DNA from: Pedobacter sp. UBA2067
GTDB taxonomy: Bacteria > Bacteroidota > Bacteroidia > Sphingobacteriales > Sphingobacteriaceae
Length of the DNA stretch: 5,351 bases
NCBI GenBank assembly: GCA_002333205.1
Contig: DDAD01000001.1
Location: 6,518 to 11,868 of the forward strand
Direction of reading: 5' to 3'
Shown here one piece after another: positions 1 through 4,664 of this stretch. Each line of letters opens with the position of its first letter. Position 1 is the first letter of the stretch. The notes under the pieces were generated by a model. It was not told the origin of the DNA and made no database searches. It saw only the letters and a list, made by a program, of their open reading frames with translations. The translations under genes and the position numbers were made by a program.

Positions 1-202
1 TGAATGGTCCGTAGATTGCCCAGTCGTGTGGAACGGTGACACTTTGCCAACGCTGGTCTTTGAACCCTGTTTCGCTGAATTGGGCATCATCCTGGCGGGT
101 AAATTTCCAGTTTTTGTCTAGCAGAAGTTCTGACCTTACCTGGGCAATGCTGGTATTAAAGGCAAGTATCAGAAATAAAGCAGTTAAGAATTTTAGTTTC
201 AT
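1..202 (-). CDS. Secreted glycoside hydrolase family 2 protein (beta-galactosidase/glucuronidase-like), N-terminal fragment
   Basis: Only the first 67 codons are in the window; the gene continues past the left edge. The reading begins MKLKFLTALFLILAFNTSIA, a typical Sec signal peptide (basic start, hydrophobic residues 5-18, likely cleavage after Ala20), so the enzyme should be exported to the periplasm or cell surface. Residues 26-66 match the start of the family 2 sugar-binding (jelly-roll) domain: a leucine-rich strand ending in LLDKNWKF, then a Gly-Phe-x-Asp-x-x-Trp segment (46-52) and the hallmark VPHDWAIYGPF (57-67). Family members cleave beta-linked sugars such as galactosides or glucuronides from polysaccharides. 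The substrate cannot be told because the catalytic TIM-barrel lies outside the window. The start is the ATG directly before the signal peptide; no Shine-Dalgarno precedes it. The family call is firm, the exact activity unknown. Confidence 0.85.
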   Translation of the reverse strand, partial: MKLKFLTALFLILAFNTSIAQVRSELLLDKNWKFTRQDDAQFSETGFKDQRWQSVTVPHDWAIYGPF

Positions 203-221
203 GTAAATGTTAGTTGAGGTG

Positions 222-252
222 CTAAATATACAAAAGAGTGTGTTTATTCAAC
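222..252 (-). promoter_or_regulatory. Putative Bacteroidota-type promoter for the glycoside hydrolase gene
   Basis: Read on the minus strand, a TTG (251-249) is followed after 18 nt by TATATTTA (230-223), one mismatch from the Bacteroidota -7 consensus TAnnTTTG. The start codon lies 20 nt downstream of this box, giving a short leader. A 6-bp inverted repeat, AGTTGA at 212-217 and TCAACT at 248-253, brackets the element and could be an operator, though such short arms arise by chance. Confidence 0.4.
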
Positions 253-327
253 TTTCAGGTAGTACAGTGGTTGGCTGAGGAACAAAGTATAATGGGGTTT
301 AAACCATATAAAGACCATAACATTTTT

Positions 328-353
328 GATGTACTGATCTAGGATGTACTGAT
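328..353 (+). repeat. Short direct repeat, 2 x GATGTACTGAT with 15-bp period
   Basis: The 11-bp word GATGTACTGAT occurs at 328-338 and again at 343-353, separated by CTAG. It lies 39 bases before the start of the small secreted-protein gene and well upstream of the divergent glycoside hydrolase promoter. It may be a regulator binding site or a small tandem duplication. The exact match is seen directly; any function is inference. Confidence 0.6.
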
Positions 354-391
354 TTTGTGTACCTTGAAAACACAAACCAAATAGCTCCTGA

Positions 392-763
392 ATGAAAAAT
401 CGTACCCTTCTTTTCGGTCTTGCGATCGCTCTTTCCAGCATTTCTGCATTCGCAGGCCAAGATGTTGAATGCACATCCGTAATTGGGGCTGTACAAGATC
501 CGGTACCGGTCATTAAAGCGTTTGCAAGAGATTCAACAAAGTACTCAGGTGAACGCAGCGTAGTTTCTCTGTTCGGAGATGCCAGGATTGTATCGAAAAA
601 TTTCACAGTAGTTGCAGATGAGATCATCTATGACCGGTCAGCACAAACTTTAAAGATCAAGAACCTTCATTCCCTCAAGTATAAGGATCATGAAGAGAAA
701 GGAGCCTTAGCAGGGACCTCTTTAACTTTAAAATTGAGCGGCGATAAATACAAGATTATATAA
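392..763 (+). CDS. Small secreted protein, weakly OstA/LptA-like
   Basis: A 123-residue protein of unknown function. Residues 1-21 form a clear signal peptide (MKNR, then a hydrophobic stretch LLFGLAIALSSISAFA) with likely cleavage after Ala21, so the mature product of about 102 residues is exported. There is no lipobox cysteine at the cleavage point; a single Cys27 lies just inside the mature part. Residues 56-93 alternate hydrophobic and polar residues and contain FGDARIVSKNFTVVADEIIY followed by a D-x-x-x-x-x-L-x-I turn. This resembles the repeating beta-strand pattern of the OstA/LptA lipopolysaccharide-transport fold, but is only about one repeat long. I infer a short beta-rich periplasmic protein; an LPS-transport role is not shown. 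The reading ends with tandem in-frame stops TAA TAG. No Shine-Dalgarno is present. The acyltransferase starts 19 bases downstream on the same strand, so co-transcription is plausible. Confidence 0.7.
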   Translation: MKNRTLLFGLAIALSSISAFAGQDVECTSVIGAVQDPVPVIKAFARDSTKYSGERSVVSLFGDARIVSKNFTVVADEIIYDRSAQTLKIKNLHSLKYKDHEEKGALAGTSLTLKLSGDKYKII

Positions 764-782
764 TAGTAAAAATAATTTCCTT

Positions 783-1982
783 ATGAATGAGGCCGCTACG
801 CTCGGGCACTCCGCCGTTCCATCTACTTCGATTACCGATCAATCCATTCAGATCAAAGACCACAAGGTAGAGTATCTATCTTCATTAACCGCATTGCGAG
901 GTATTGCTGCATTACTGGTCGCCATATTCCATTTTGAGATGGCTGCTGCGCGCTTTGTGCCGCAGGCACAATCCATGTTTTTCGAGAAATGCTACCTGAT
1001 GGTCGATTTGTTCTTCATCATGAGTGGCTTTATCATGCTGCACGTCTATAGCAAGGATTTTAATGCAGGGATTCAAGGTGAATCGTTGAAGAAGTTCTTT
1101 GTGGCCAGATTTGCCAGGGTGTACCCACTGCATCTGTTTTCAACTTTGCTGCTGGTGGTGATTGTACGCTGGCTTACAGATTGGGGCAATCCGCCAATAT
1201 TATTGGAGCAGCCAGCTGATATTCTGCCTAATATCCTGCTGCTGCATTCTTTCGGATTTACCAATATCTATTCCTGGAACATTCCTTCCTGGAGCATCAG
1301 TGCAGAATTTGCGGCTTACCTGTTATTTCCCTTTCTGGCTTTATTTCTGAACAAAAAACGTTTGATTGCAGTGCTTCTTCTCACTGTGCTTGTTGTGGTG
1401 GCTTACTATTCCATTATGTATGTGCTGCCGAGGAAGAATCCGATTAATCCGGCCATTCCAGTACCCCATAACCTGAATACAACTTTCGACTACGGATATA
1501 TACGCGGGATTGCAGGCTTTATTACCGGTATGCTCGTGTACCTGGTTTATGGATTAAAAGCATTCAAGCGGGCGTTTTCCGGAGATTTCGTTTCCATATT
1601 GCTGATGCTCGGCATCGGACTTTCGCTGCATTATGCGTTGAACGATGGCATTACCGTTTTACTATTTGCGATGTTGGTGCTCAGTGTGGCGGCAAATACC
1701 GGAAAGATCTCTACGTTCTTCAACACCCGCGTGATGCAGTTCTTAGGTGATATTTCTTATTCCATTTACCTGATGCAGATCTTTTTACAGGAGCCATTTT
1801 CTCATGGCTACCTGCTACCAGGAACAGTAGGGGTAGGCCGTGGGAGACAGAACATTGAACTTTTTAGTGGTCTCTTCTATTGCCTGATTTACGTGTTGTT
1901 ATTGGTGTTAATCTCTTACGTTACTTATCGCTGGATAGAGCGCCCTTGTCGCAGGTTCATTAATCGTTCCTGGGGAAAATAG
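783..1982 (+). CDS. Membrane acyltransferase, Acyl_transf_3 (OafA/YrhL) family
   Basis: A 399-residue polytopic inner-membrane protein with about ten hydrophobic segments. Family members transfer acetyl or other acyl groups from the cytoplasm onto sugars of surface polysaccharides, O-antigens or other extracytoplasmic acceptors. Signature features in order: SLTALRGIAALLVAIFHF, where Arg39 and His50 give the R-x10-H motif holding the probable catalytic histidine; the VDLFFIMSGFIM segment (74-85); RFARVYP (109-115); WSISAEFAAYLLFP (170-183) with the conserved Glu175; RGIAGFITG (241-249); LGDISYSIYLMQ (321-332); and a terminal YRWIERPCRRF (382-392). The length equals that of stand-alone family members, with no extra SGNH domain. 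The first roughly 30 residues are polar and probably cytoplasmic. ATG 783 is the first start in frame and is kept, although the conserved part begins only near residue 32. No Shine-Dalgarno precedes it. It may be co-transcribed with the small secreted-protein gene. The acceptor cannot be predicted from this sequence. Confidence 0.93.
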   Translation: MNEAATLGHSAVPSTSITDQSIQIKDHKVEYLSSLTALRGIAALLVAIFHFEMAAARFVPQAQSMFFEKCYLMVDLFFIMSGFIMLHVYSKDFNAGIQGESLKKFFVARFARVYPLHLFSTLLLVVIVRWLTDWGNPPILLEQPADILPNILLLHSFGFTNIYSWNIPSWSISAEFAAYLLFPFLALFLNKKRLIAVLLLTVLVVVAYYSIMYVLPRKNPINPAIPVPHNLNTTFDYGYIRGIAGFITGMLVYLVYGLKAFKRAFSGDFVSILLMLGIGLSLHYALNDGITVLLFAMLVLSVAANTGKISTFFNTRVMQFLGDISYSIYLMQIFLQEPFSHGYLLPGTVGVGRGRQNIELFSGLFYCLIYVLLLVLISYVTYRWIERPCRRFINRSWGK

Positions 1983-1997
1983 GGCGTTCCATGAACC
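1938..1997. repeat. Overlapping inverted repeats at the convergent gene ends
   Basis: Two interleaved inverted repeats span the end of the acyltransferase gene and the 24-base gap before the convergent ClC gene. GAGCGCCCT (1938-1946) can pair with AGGGCGTTC (1981-1989), 9 bp including one G-T pair. GGTTCAT (1954-1960) can pair perfectly with ATGAACC (1991-1997). The two structures compete. Loops are 30-34 nt and no T-run follows on either strand, so this is not a classic intrinsic terminator. It is the only secondary structure I can find where the two convergent transcripts must end. Confidence 0.35.
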
Positions 1998-2006
1998 AAT
2001 GTGGCC

Positions 2007-3287
2007 TTATGCTGCTGCCTTTGCTTCTCCAAATTGTGCGTTGATCAGTGGTGTTTTTGGTGCCAGGAAAAATCCGGTAAGGCTGGCAAACATGATCGGT
2101 ACAAAGTAGTGAAAGCCTGTCATGGTGGCCAGTAGTACAATAACACTGATCGGCGTGCGGGTTACACAAGCATTGATTGCGGCAATGCAGCATACCATCA
2201 TCAAAGCGATATTCTGATCCGGGAAGAACCGGTGTAAAATCAACCCAAGAGGGGTTCCGACAAAGAACAGCGGAATGATAAAACCACCACGCCAGCCTGA
2301 AGTCATGGTAATGGATATAGCAAGCAATTTACCCAGGATGATTGCGAAAAGCATCGTGAGGCTCAGGTCTGAAAGCAAGAGTTCTGAGATTTCATCATGG
2401 CCAAAATAACGGGTAATCGGCAGCTGGTATCCGATAATGCCGAGGATGAGTCCGCCGATCGCCAGCTTAATGTAGATCGGAACTGGGAAGCTCTTGAAAA
2501 CGGACTTAAACTGTTTTACCATATAGATAAACAGCCAACCTACGGCGGTGGCGATCATGGCATAAGCGACAGCATACATCAGGTCTGACAGATTCGTTTC
2601 CACATAGGGTGGAAAGTTCCAGGTCGGTCCGATGGGTGTGCCGGTGATTAGCATGAAAACGACAAAGCTGGCACAGCTGGCCACGATGGCTGGAATCATC
2701 GCCTGATAGTATTGACTTACGTGTTTATGGTGCAGGATTTCTATGGCAAACAGACTTCCGCCGAGTGGCGAACCAAAGAGTGCGGTAAAAGCAGCGGCCA
2801 TACCGGCGATGGTTAAGGAACGCATGTCTTCTCCTTTCATCCTGAACTTTTTAGCTATCCAGGTACCTATCGATCCGGAGACCTGCACCAAAGGTGCTTC
2901 AGGACCTAAGCTTCCGCCACTGGAAATACACAGCAGGGAAGACATGATCATGGAAGGGTTGTTCTTCGCGTTAAGCTGTCCGCCTTTAAAACGGATGTTA
3001 TCTACGATCAGGTCGATCTCGCCCGGGTCTCCCAGCTTCTTAATTACGAGACCGGCAAGCAGTCCGGCGATGGTCATCAGCGGAATGATCCAGAGACCTT
3101 CGACTTTGGATAGCAGGTGAATCATTTCCTCCAGCACCAGCCAGTAGGCACCCGCTGTGACACCGCCCAGGGCACCGAGCAGGATCCAGAGCCAGAACAT
3201 GCGGCTGAAAACGAAGGGGTTAAAGCTGAGGGTATGTGTTGCTTTCTGCTTAAGTGCGACGATTTTTCTTTTATTGCTGTATTCCAT
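2007..3287 (-). CDS. Divergent ClC-family chloride channel/antiporter-like membrane protein (YfeO-like)
   Basis: A 426-residue polytopic membrane protein of the ClC superfamily, which moves chloride or other anions as channels or anion/H+ exchangers. Landmarks: SSGGSLGPEAPLVQVSG (122-138) corresponds to helix F, with Glu130 at the place of the gating glutamate of G(K/R)EGP. GSPLGGSLFAIEILHH (172-187) matches the following helix, and SGWRGGFIIPLFFVG (330-344) matches the helix N filter segment. Other usual positions are altered. The GSGIP filter loop is replaced by GDPGE (86-90); the residue expected at the internal proton glutamate appears to be Ile184 after Glu183; the phenylalanine of GxFxP is shifted or replaced; and no tyrosine sits near the C-terminus where the central filter tyrosine is expected. 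From memory this pattern is closest to YfeO-type ClC relatives of unknown ion specificity. There is no CBS domain. The gene stands alone, divergent from rpsF and convergent with the acyltransferase. Superfamily is sure, transported ion unknown. Confidence 0.9.
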   Translation of the reverse strand: MEYSNKRKIVALKQKATHTLSFNPFVFSRMFWLWILLGALGGVTAGAYWLVLEEMIHLLSKVEGLWIIPLMTIAGLLAGLVIKKLGDPGEIDLIVDNIRFKGGQLNAKNNPSMIMSSLLCISSGGSLGPEAPLVQVSGSIGTWIAKKFRMKGEDMRSLTIAGMAAAFTALFGSPLGGSLFAIEILHHKHVSQYYQAMIPAIVASCASFVVFMLITGTPIGPTWNFPPYVETNLSDLMYAVAYAMIATAVGWLFIYMVKQFKSVFKSFPVPIYIKLAIGGLILGIIGYQLPITRYFGHDEISELLLSDLSLTMLFAIILGKLLAISITMTSGWRGGFIIPLFFVGTPLGLILHRFFPDQNIALMMVCCIAAINACVTRTPISVIVLLATMTGFHYFVPIMFASLTGFFLAPKTPLINAQFGEAKAAA

Positions 3288-3303
3288 AAGCCTGATTATG
3301 CTG

Positions 3304-3311
3304 CAAAACTA
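3304..3311 (-). promoter_or_regulatory. Putative -7 promoter element of the ClC gene
   Basis: On the minus strand TAGTTTTG (3311-3304) fits the Bacteroidota -7 consensus TAnnTTTG exactly and lies 16 nt before the ATG at 3287, similar to the spacing at the glycoside hydrolase gene. No good TTTG is present about 19 nt upstream, where the sequence reads TTAGC, so the promoter may be weak or need an activator. Confidence 0.4.
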
Positions 3312-3383
3312 CGGGTTAAATTAGGGAAGCGCTAATTTTTGAGCAATGAGGTGATTATCATGTACATAAATGCAGTCTGACAG

Positions 3384-3414
3384 TTTGATTAAAAGAATAT
3401 TATTCTTAAGTTTG
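3384..3414 (+). promoter_or_regulatory. Consensus Bacteroidota promoter of the rpsF-rpsR-rplI operon
   Basis: TTTG (3384-3387), a 19-nt spacer and TAAGTTTG (3407-3414) match the Bacteroidota primary-sigma consensus (TTTG at -33, TAnnTTTG at -7) at every defined position. This fits the high expression expected of ribosomal proteins. Transcription should begin a few bases after the -7 box, roughly 3416-3420, giving a leader of about 40 nt before the rpsF start. The spacer contains a perfect palindrome, described separately. Confidence 0.8.
3393..3407. promoter_or_regulatory. Palindrome within the rpsF promoter spacer (possible operator)
   Basis: AAGAATA (3393-3399), a central T and TATTCTT (3401-3407) form a perfect 7+1+7 palindrome. 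It fills most of the spacer between the -33 and -7 boxes, so a protein bound there would block RNA polymerase. It is AT-rich, which raises the chance of a coincidental match. No regulator is known to me for this site. Confidence 0.35.
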
Positions 3415-3415
3415 C

Positions 3416-3437
3416 ATCCCCGTAGTCGATGCGGGAT
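3416..3437 (+). promoter_or_regulatory. Leader hairpin of rpsF mRNA, possible S6:S18 autoregulatory site
   Basis: ATCCC (3416-3420) pairs with GGGAT (3433-3437). With C3421 bulged, the stem can continue as GTA (3422-3424) with TGC (3430-3432, one G-T pair) around the loop GTCGA. A CCG trinucleotide (3420-3422) sits at the bulge. In many bacteria the rpsF leader carries a stem, a bulged CCG and a hairpin that bind the S6:S18 complex, mimicking its 16S rRNA site, and repress the operon. The match here is partial: the second helix is weak. An alternative hairpin, GCATC (3414-3418) with GATGC (3428-3432), competes. The exact transcription start decides whether the 5' arm is transcribed at all. 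Confidence 0.35.
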
Positions 3438-3458
3438 AAACTAAATAATTAAATAACA

Positions 3459-3818
3459 ATGAATCAGTACGAAACTGTTATCGTTCTAACCCCGTTGTTG
3501 TCAGAAGAAGTAGCTAAAGAAGCAATTGCGAAATTTAGCAAAATCATCGCTGACAGCGGAGCCGAAATTATCCAGGAGGATAGTTGGGGTTTGAGAAAAT
3601 TAGCGTATCCGATTGCAAAAAAAGCAAGCGGACATTTCCACCTAACTGAGTACAAAGCGTCAGGTGAATTAATTAACAAATTGGAATTAGAACTAAAGCG
3701 CGATGAGCGTGTTCTACGTTTCTTAACCGTTAGATTAGACCGTCATGCGGTTGCATACAACGAGAAGAAACGCAGTGGTGCTTTTAACAAAAAACCTAAA
3801 ACGGAGGCTGCAGTATAA
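3459..3818 (+). CDS. rpsF: Small ribosomal subunit protein bS6
   Basis: 119 residues. S6 binds 16S rRNA on the 30S platform as a heterodimer with S18. The family pattern is clear: MNQYETVIVLTPLLSEE at the start (first strand of the ferredoxin-like fold), EDSWGLRKLAYPIAKKASGHF (40-60) with the conserved Trp-Gly-x-Arg-x-Leu-Ala-Tyr-Pro-Ile, then a helix and the last strand RDERVLRFLTVRLD (81-94). After about residue 100 a basic tail follows (EKKRSGAFNKKPK), a common S6 extension. The start lies in an A/T-rich, purine-poor leader without Shine-Dalgarno, normal for highly translated Bacteroidota genes. The stop overlaps the rpsR start by one base (TAATG), suggesting translational coupling. It is the first gene of the rpsF-rpsR-rplI operon. 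In Bacteroidota ribosomes bS6 also helps form the pocket that holds the 16S 3' tail. Confidence 0.98.
   Translation: MNQYETVIVLTPLLSEEVAKEAIAKFSKIIADSGAEIIQEDSWGLRKLAYPIAKKASGHFHLTEYKASGELINKLELELKRDERVLRFLTVRLDRHAVAYNEKKRSGAFNKKPKTEAAV
3803..3807 (+). promoter_or_regulatory. Shine-Dalgarno-like GGAGG before rpsR
   Basis: GGAGG lies in the last codons of rpsF (ACG GAG GCT), 10 nt before the rpsR ATG. It is the only strong anti-Shine-Dalgarno match at a usable distance before any of the seven starts in this window. Bacteroidota ribosomes normally do not use such sites because bS21, bS18 and bS6 cover the 16S 3' tail, so a site in front of the gene for one of those proteins could be a regulatory sensor. 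It may also be only a by-product of coding Thr-Glu-Ala. Confidence 0.45.
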
Positions 3819-4084
3819 TGGCAAAAGATCAAAAAATACAGTATGTTACCGCTCCTAAAGTGGACGATAACAGAAAGAAATATTGCCGTTTCAAAAAGAA
3901 TGGTATTAAATATATTGATTACAAAGACGCAAACTTCTTGTTGAAATTCATCAATGACCAAGGTAAAATTTTACCTCGCCGTTTAACCGGTACTTCATTG
4001 AAATTCCAACGCAAAGTGGCTCAGGCGGTAAAACGTTCTCGTCACATTGGTTTGTTACCTTTCGTTGCTGACCAATTAAAATAA
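3818..4084 (+). CDS. rpsR: Small ribosomal subunit protein bS18
   Basis: 88 residues, close to the usual bacterial length. S18 sits next to S6 on the platform of the 30S subunit and contacts helix 22-23 rRNA and mRNA near the exit site. Characteristic features are KKYCRFKKNGIKYIDYKD (20-37), the FINDQGKILPRRLTGTS block (44-60) and the basic helix FQRKVAQAVKRSRHIGLLPFV (63-83). A single cysteine (Cys23) rather than a zinc-type set of cysteines marks the zinc-free form. The start overlaps the rpsF stop (TAATG) and is preceded by GGAGG inside rpsF. rplI begins 9 bases after the stop. In Bacteroidota, bS18 is one of three proteins that sequester the anti-Shine-Dalgarno tail of 16S rRNA. Confidence 0.98.
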   Translation: MAKDQKIQYVTAPKVDDNRKKYCRFKKNGIKYIDYKDANFLLKFINDQGKILPRRLTGTSLKFQRKVAQAVKRSRHIGLLPFVADQLK

Positions 4085-4093
4085 GCGCTGAAC

Positions 4094-4537
4094 ATGGAAA
4101 TTATTTTAAAACAAGATATCAAATCCCTAGGGGAGAAAGATGATATCGTGAATGTAAAGCCAGGTTTTGGTCGTAACTACTTAATTCCTCAAGGATTTGC
4201 TCAATTGGCTACACCTTCTGCGAAAAAAGTATTGGCTGAAAACTTGAAACAAGCTGCTTTCAAACAAGATAAAATTAAGAAAGATGCTGAAGAGATCGCT
4301 ACACGTTTAACTGATGTTAAATTGTCTATCGGTGCTAAAGCTGGTGAGTCTGGTAAAATCTTTGGTGCAGTTAACACCATTATGATTGCTGACGCATTGA
4401 AACAACAAGGTTTTGATGTTGACCGTCGCCGTATTACTTTCGAAACTGAACCTAAATTTGTTGGTGACTATGTTGCTAACTTAAACTTACACAAAGAAGT
4501 GAAAGTTAAAGTTCCTTTCGCAGTAGTAGCTGAGTAA
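4094..4537 (+). CDS. rplI: Large ribosomal subunit protein bL9
   Basis: 147 residues, the standard L9 length. L9 binds 23S rRNA near the base of the L1 stalk through its N-terminal domain, while a long helix projects its C-terminal domain away from the ribosome, where it affects frame maintenance and ribosome spacing. The N-terminal domain shows MEIILKQDIKSLGEKDDIVNV and the signature KPGFGRNYLIPQGFA (22-36). The lysine- and alanine-rich connecting helix spans roughly 41-75. The C-terminal domain contains GESGKIFGAVN (84-94), IADALKQQGFDVDRRRI (98-114) and a final strand ending in VPFAVVAE. The start is ATG 4094, 9 bases after rpsR, with no Shine-Dalgarno. It is the last gene of the operon; a strong terminator begins 18 bases after the stop. 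Codon choice (CGT, GGT, GCT) is typical of highly expressed genes. Confidence 0.98.
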   Translation: MEIILKQDIKSLGEKDDIVNVKPGFGRNYLIPQGFAQLATPSAKKVLAENLKQAAFKQDKIKKDAEEIATRLTDVKLSIGAKAGESGKIFGAVNTIMIADALKQQGFDVDRRRITFETEPKFVGDYVANLNLHKEVKVKVPFAVVAE

Positions 4538-4555
4538 TCTTTTATTACAACGTAT

Positions 4556-4590
4556 AAAAAAAGCGTTCCGGATTCCGGGACGCTTTTTTT
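4556..4590 (+). terminator. Strong intrinsic terminator of the rpsF-rpsR-rplI operon
   Basis: A near-perfect hairpin: seven A, GCGT-T-CCGG (4556-4571), loop ATT (4572-4574), then CCGG-G-ACGC and seven T (4575-4590). All 16 pairs form, with a single T-G wobble. The run of T on one side and of A on the other makes it usable in both directions, though no minus-strand gene ends here. It insulates the ribosomal operon from the Nudix regulator gene. Confidence 0.96.
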
Positions 4591-4610
4591 GTTTAAGGGC
4601 AAATTGTTGA

Positions 4611-4651
4611 ACTGGATAGGAAATGCTTATTCAAGCTTCCTATTTTCCAGT
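4611..4651. promoter_or_regulatory. Extended imperfect inverted repeat before the Nudix regulator (candidate operator)
   Basis: The 41-base segment folds on itself in three perfect blocks: ACTGG (4611-4615) with CCAGT (4647-4651), ATAGGAA (4616-4622) with TTCCTAT (4637-4643), and GCTT (4625-4628) with AAGC (4633-4636), around the loop ATTC. An AT (4623-4624) on one side and TTT (4644-4646) on the other are unpaired. That is 16 base pairs in total. It ends on the first base of the putative -7 box and 13 bases before the start codon, so it could be an autoregulatory DNA site. It lacks a T-run, so it is not a terminator. Confidence 0.55.
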
Positions 4652-4658
4652 ATATTTA
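4651..4658 (+). promoter_or_regulatory. Possible -7 promoter box of the Nudix regulator gene
   Basis: TATATTTA matches the Bacteroidota -7 consensus TAnnTTTG except for the last base, the same variant as upstream of the glycoside hydrolase gene. No TTTG lies about 19 nt upstream, and the ATG follows after only 6 bases, which would make the mRNA nearly leaderless. This is weak support. Confidence 0.25.
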
Positions 4659-4664
4659 TGTCTA

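Noticed and set aside
360..367. TACCTTGA as a -7 box for the small secreted-protein gene
   Set aside because: It matches TAnnTTTG poorly at the last two positions and there is no TTTG at the right distance upstream, so I did not annotate a promoter.
244..627. Open frame of 127 codons on the minus strand facing the small secreted-protein gene
   Set aside because: It is antisense to the 392-763 gene, which has a clear signal peptide and beta-strand pattern; the antisense product shows no recognisable motif or upstream signals.
912..1264. Minus-strand open frames inside the acyltransferase gene
   Set aside because: They lie opposite the most conserved acyltransferase motifs and have no family features, so they are shadows.
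2743..3335. Plus-strand open frames of 125 and 72 codons opposite the ClC gene
   Set aside because: They are mirror frames of a conserved membrane protein; their translations are low-complexity and match no family.
4556..4590. Long hairpin as a transposon end or repeat element
   Set aside because: Position 18 bases after rplI, GC-rich core, short loop and T-run identify it as an ordinary intrinsic terminator.
4623..4664. Upstream in-frame ATG as alternative start of the Nudix regulator
   Set aside because: It would add MLIQASYFPVYLCL, not typical of the family, and the codons fall within the inverted repeat and putative -7 box. It cannot be wholly excluded.
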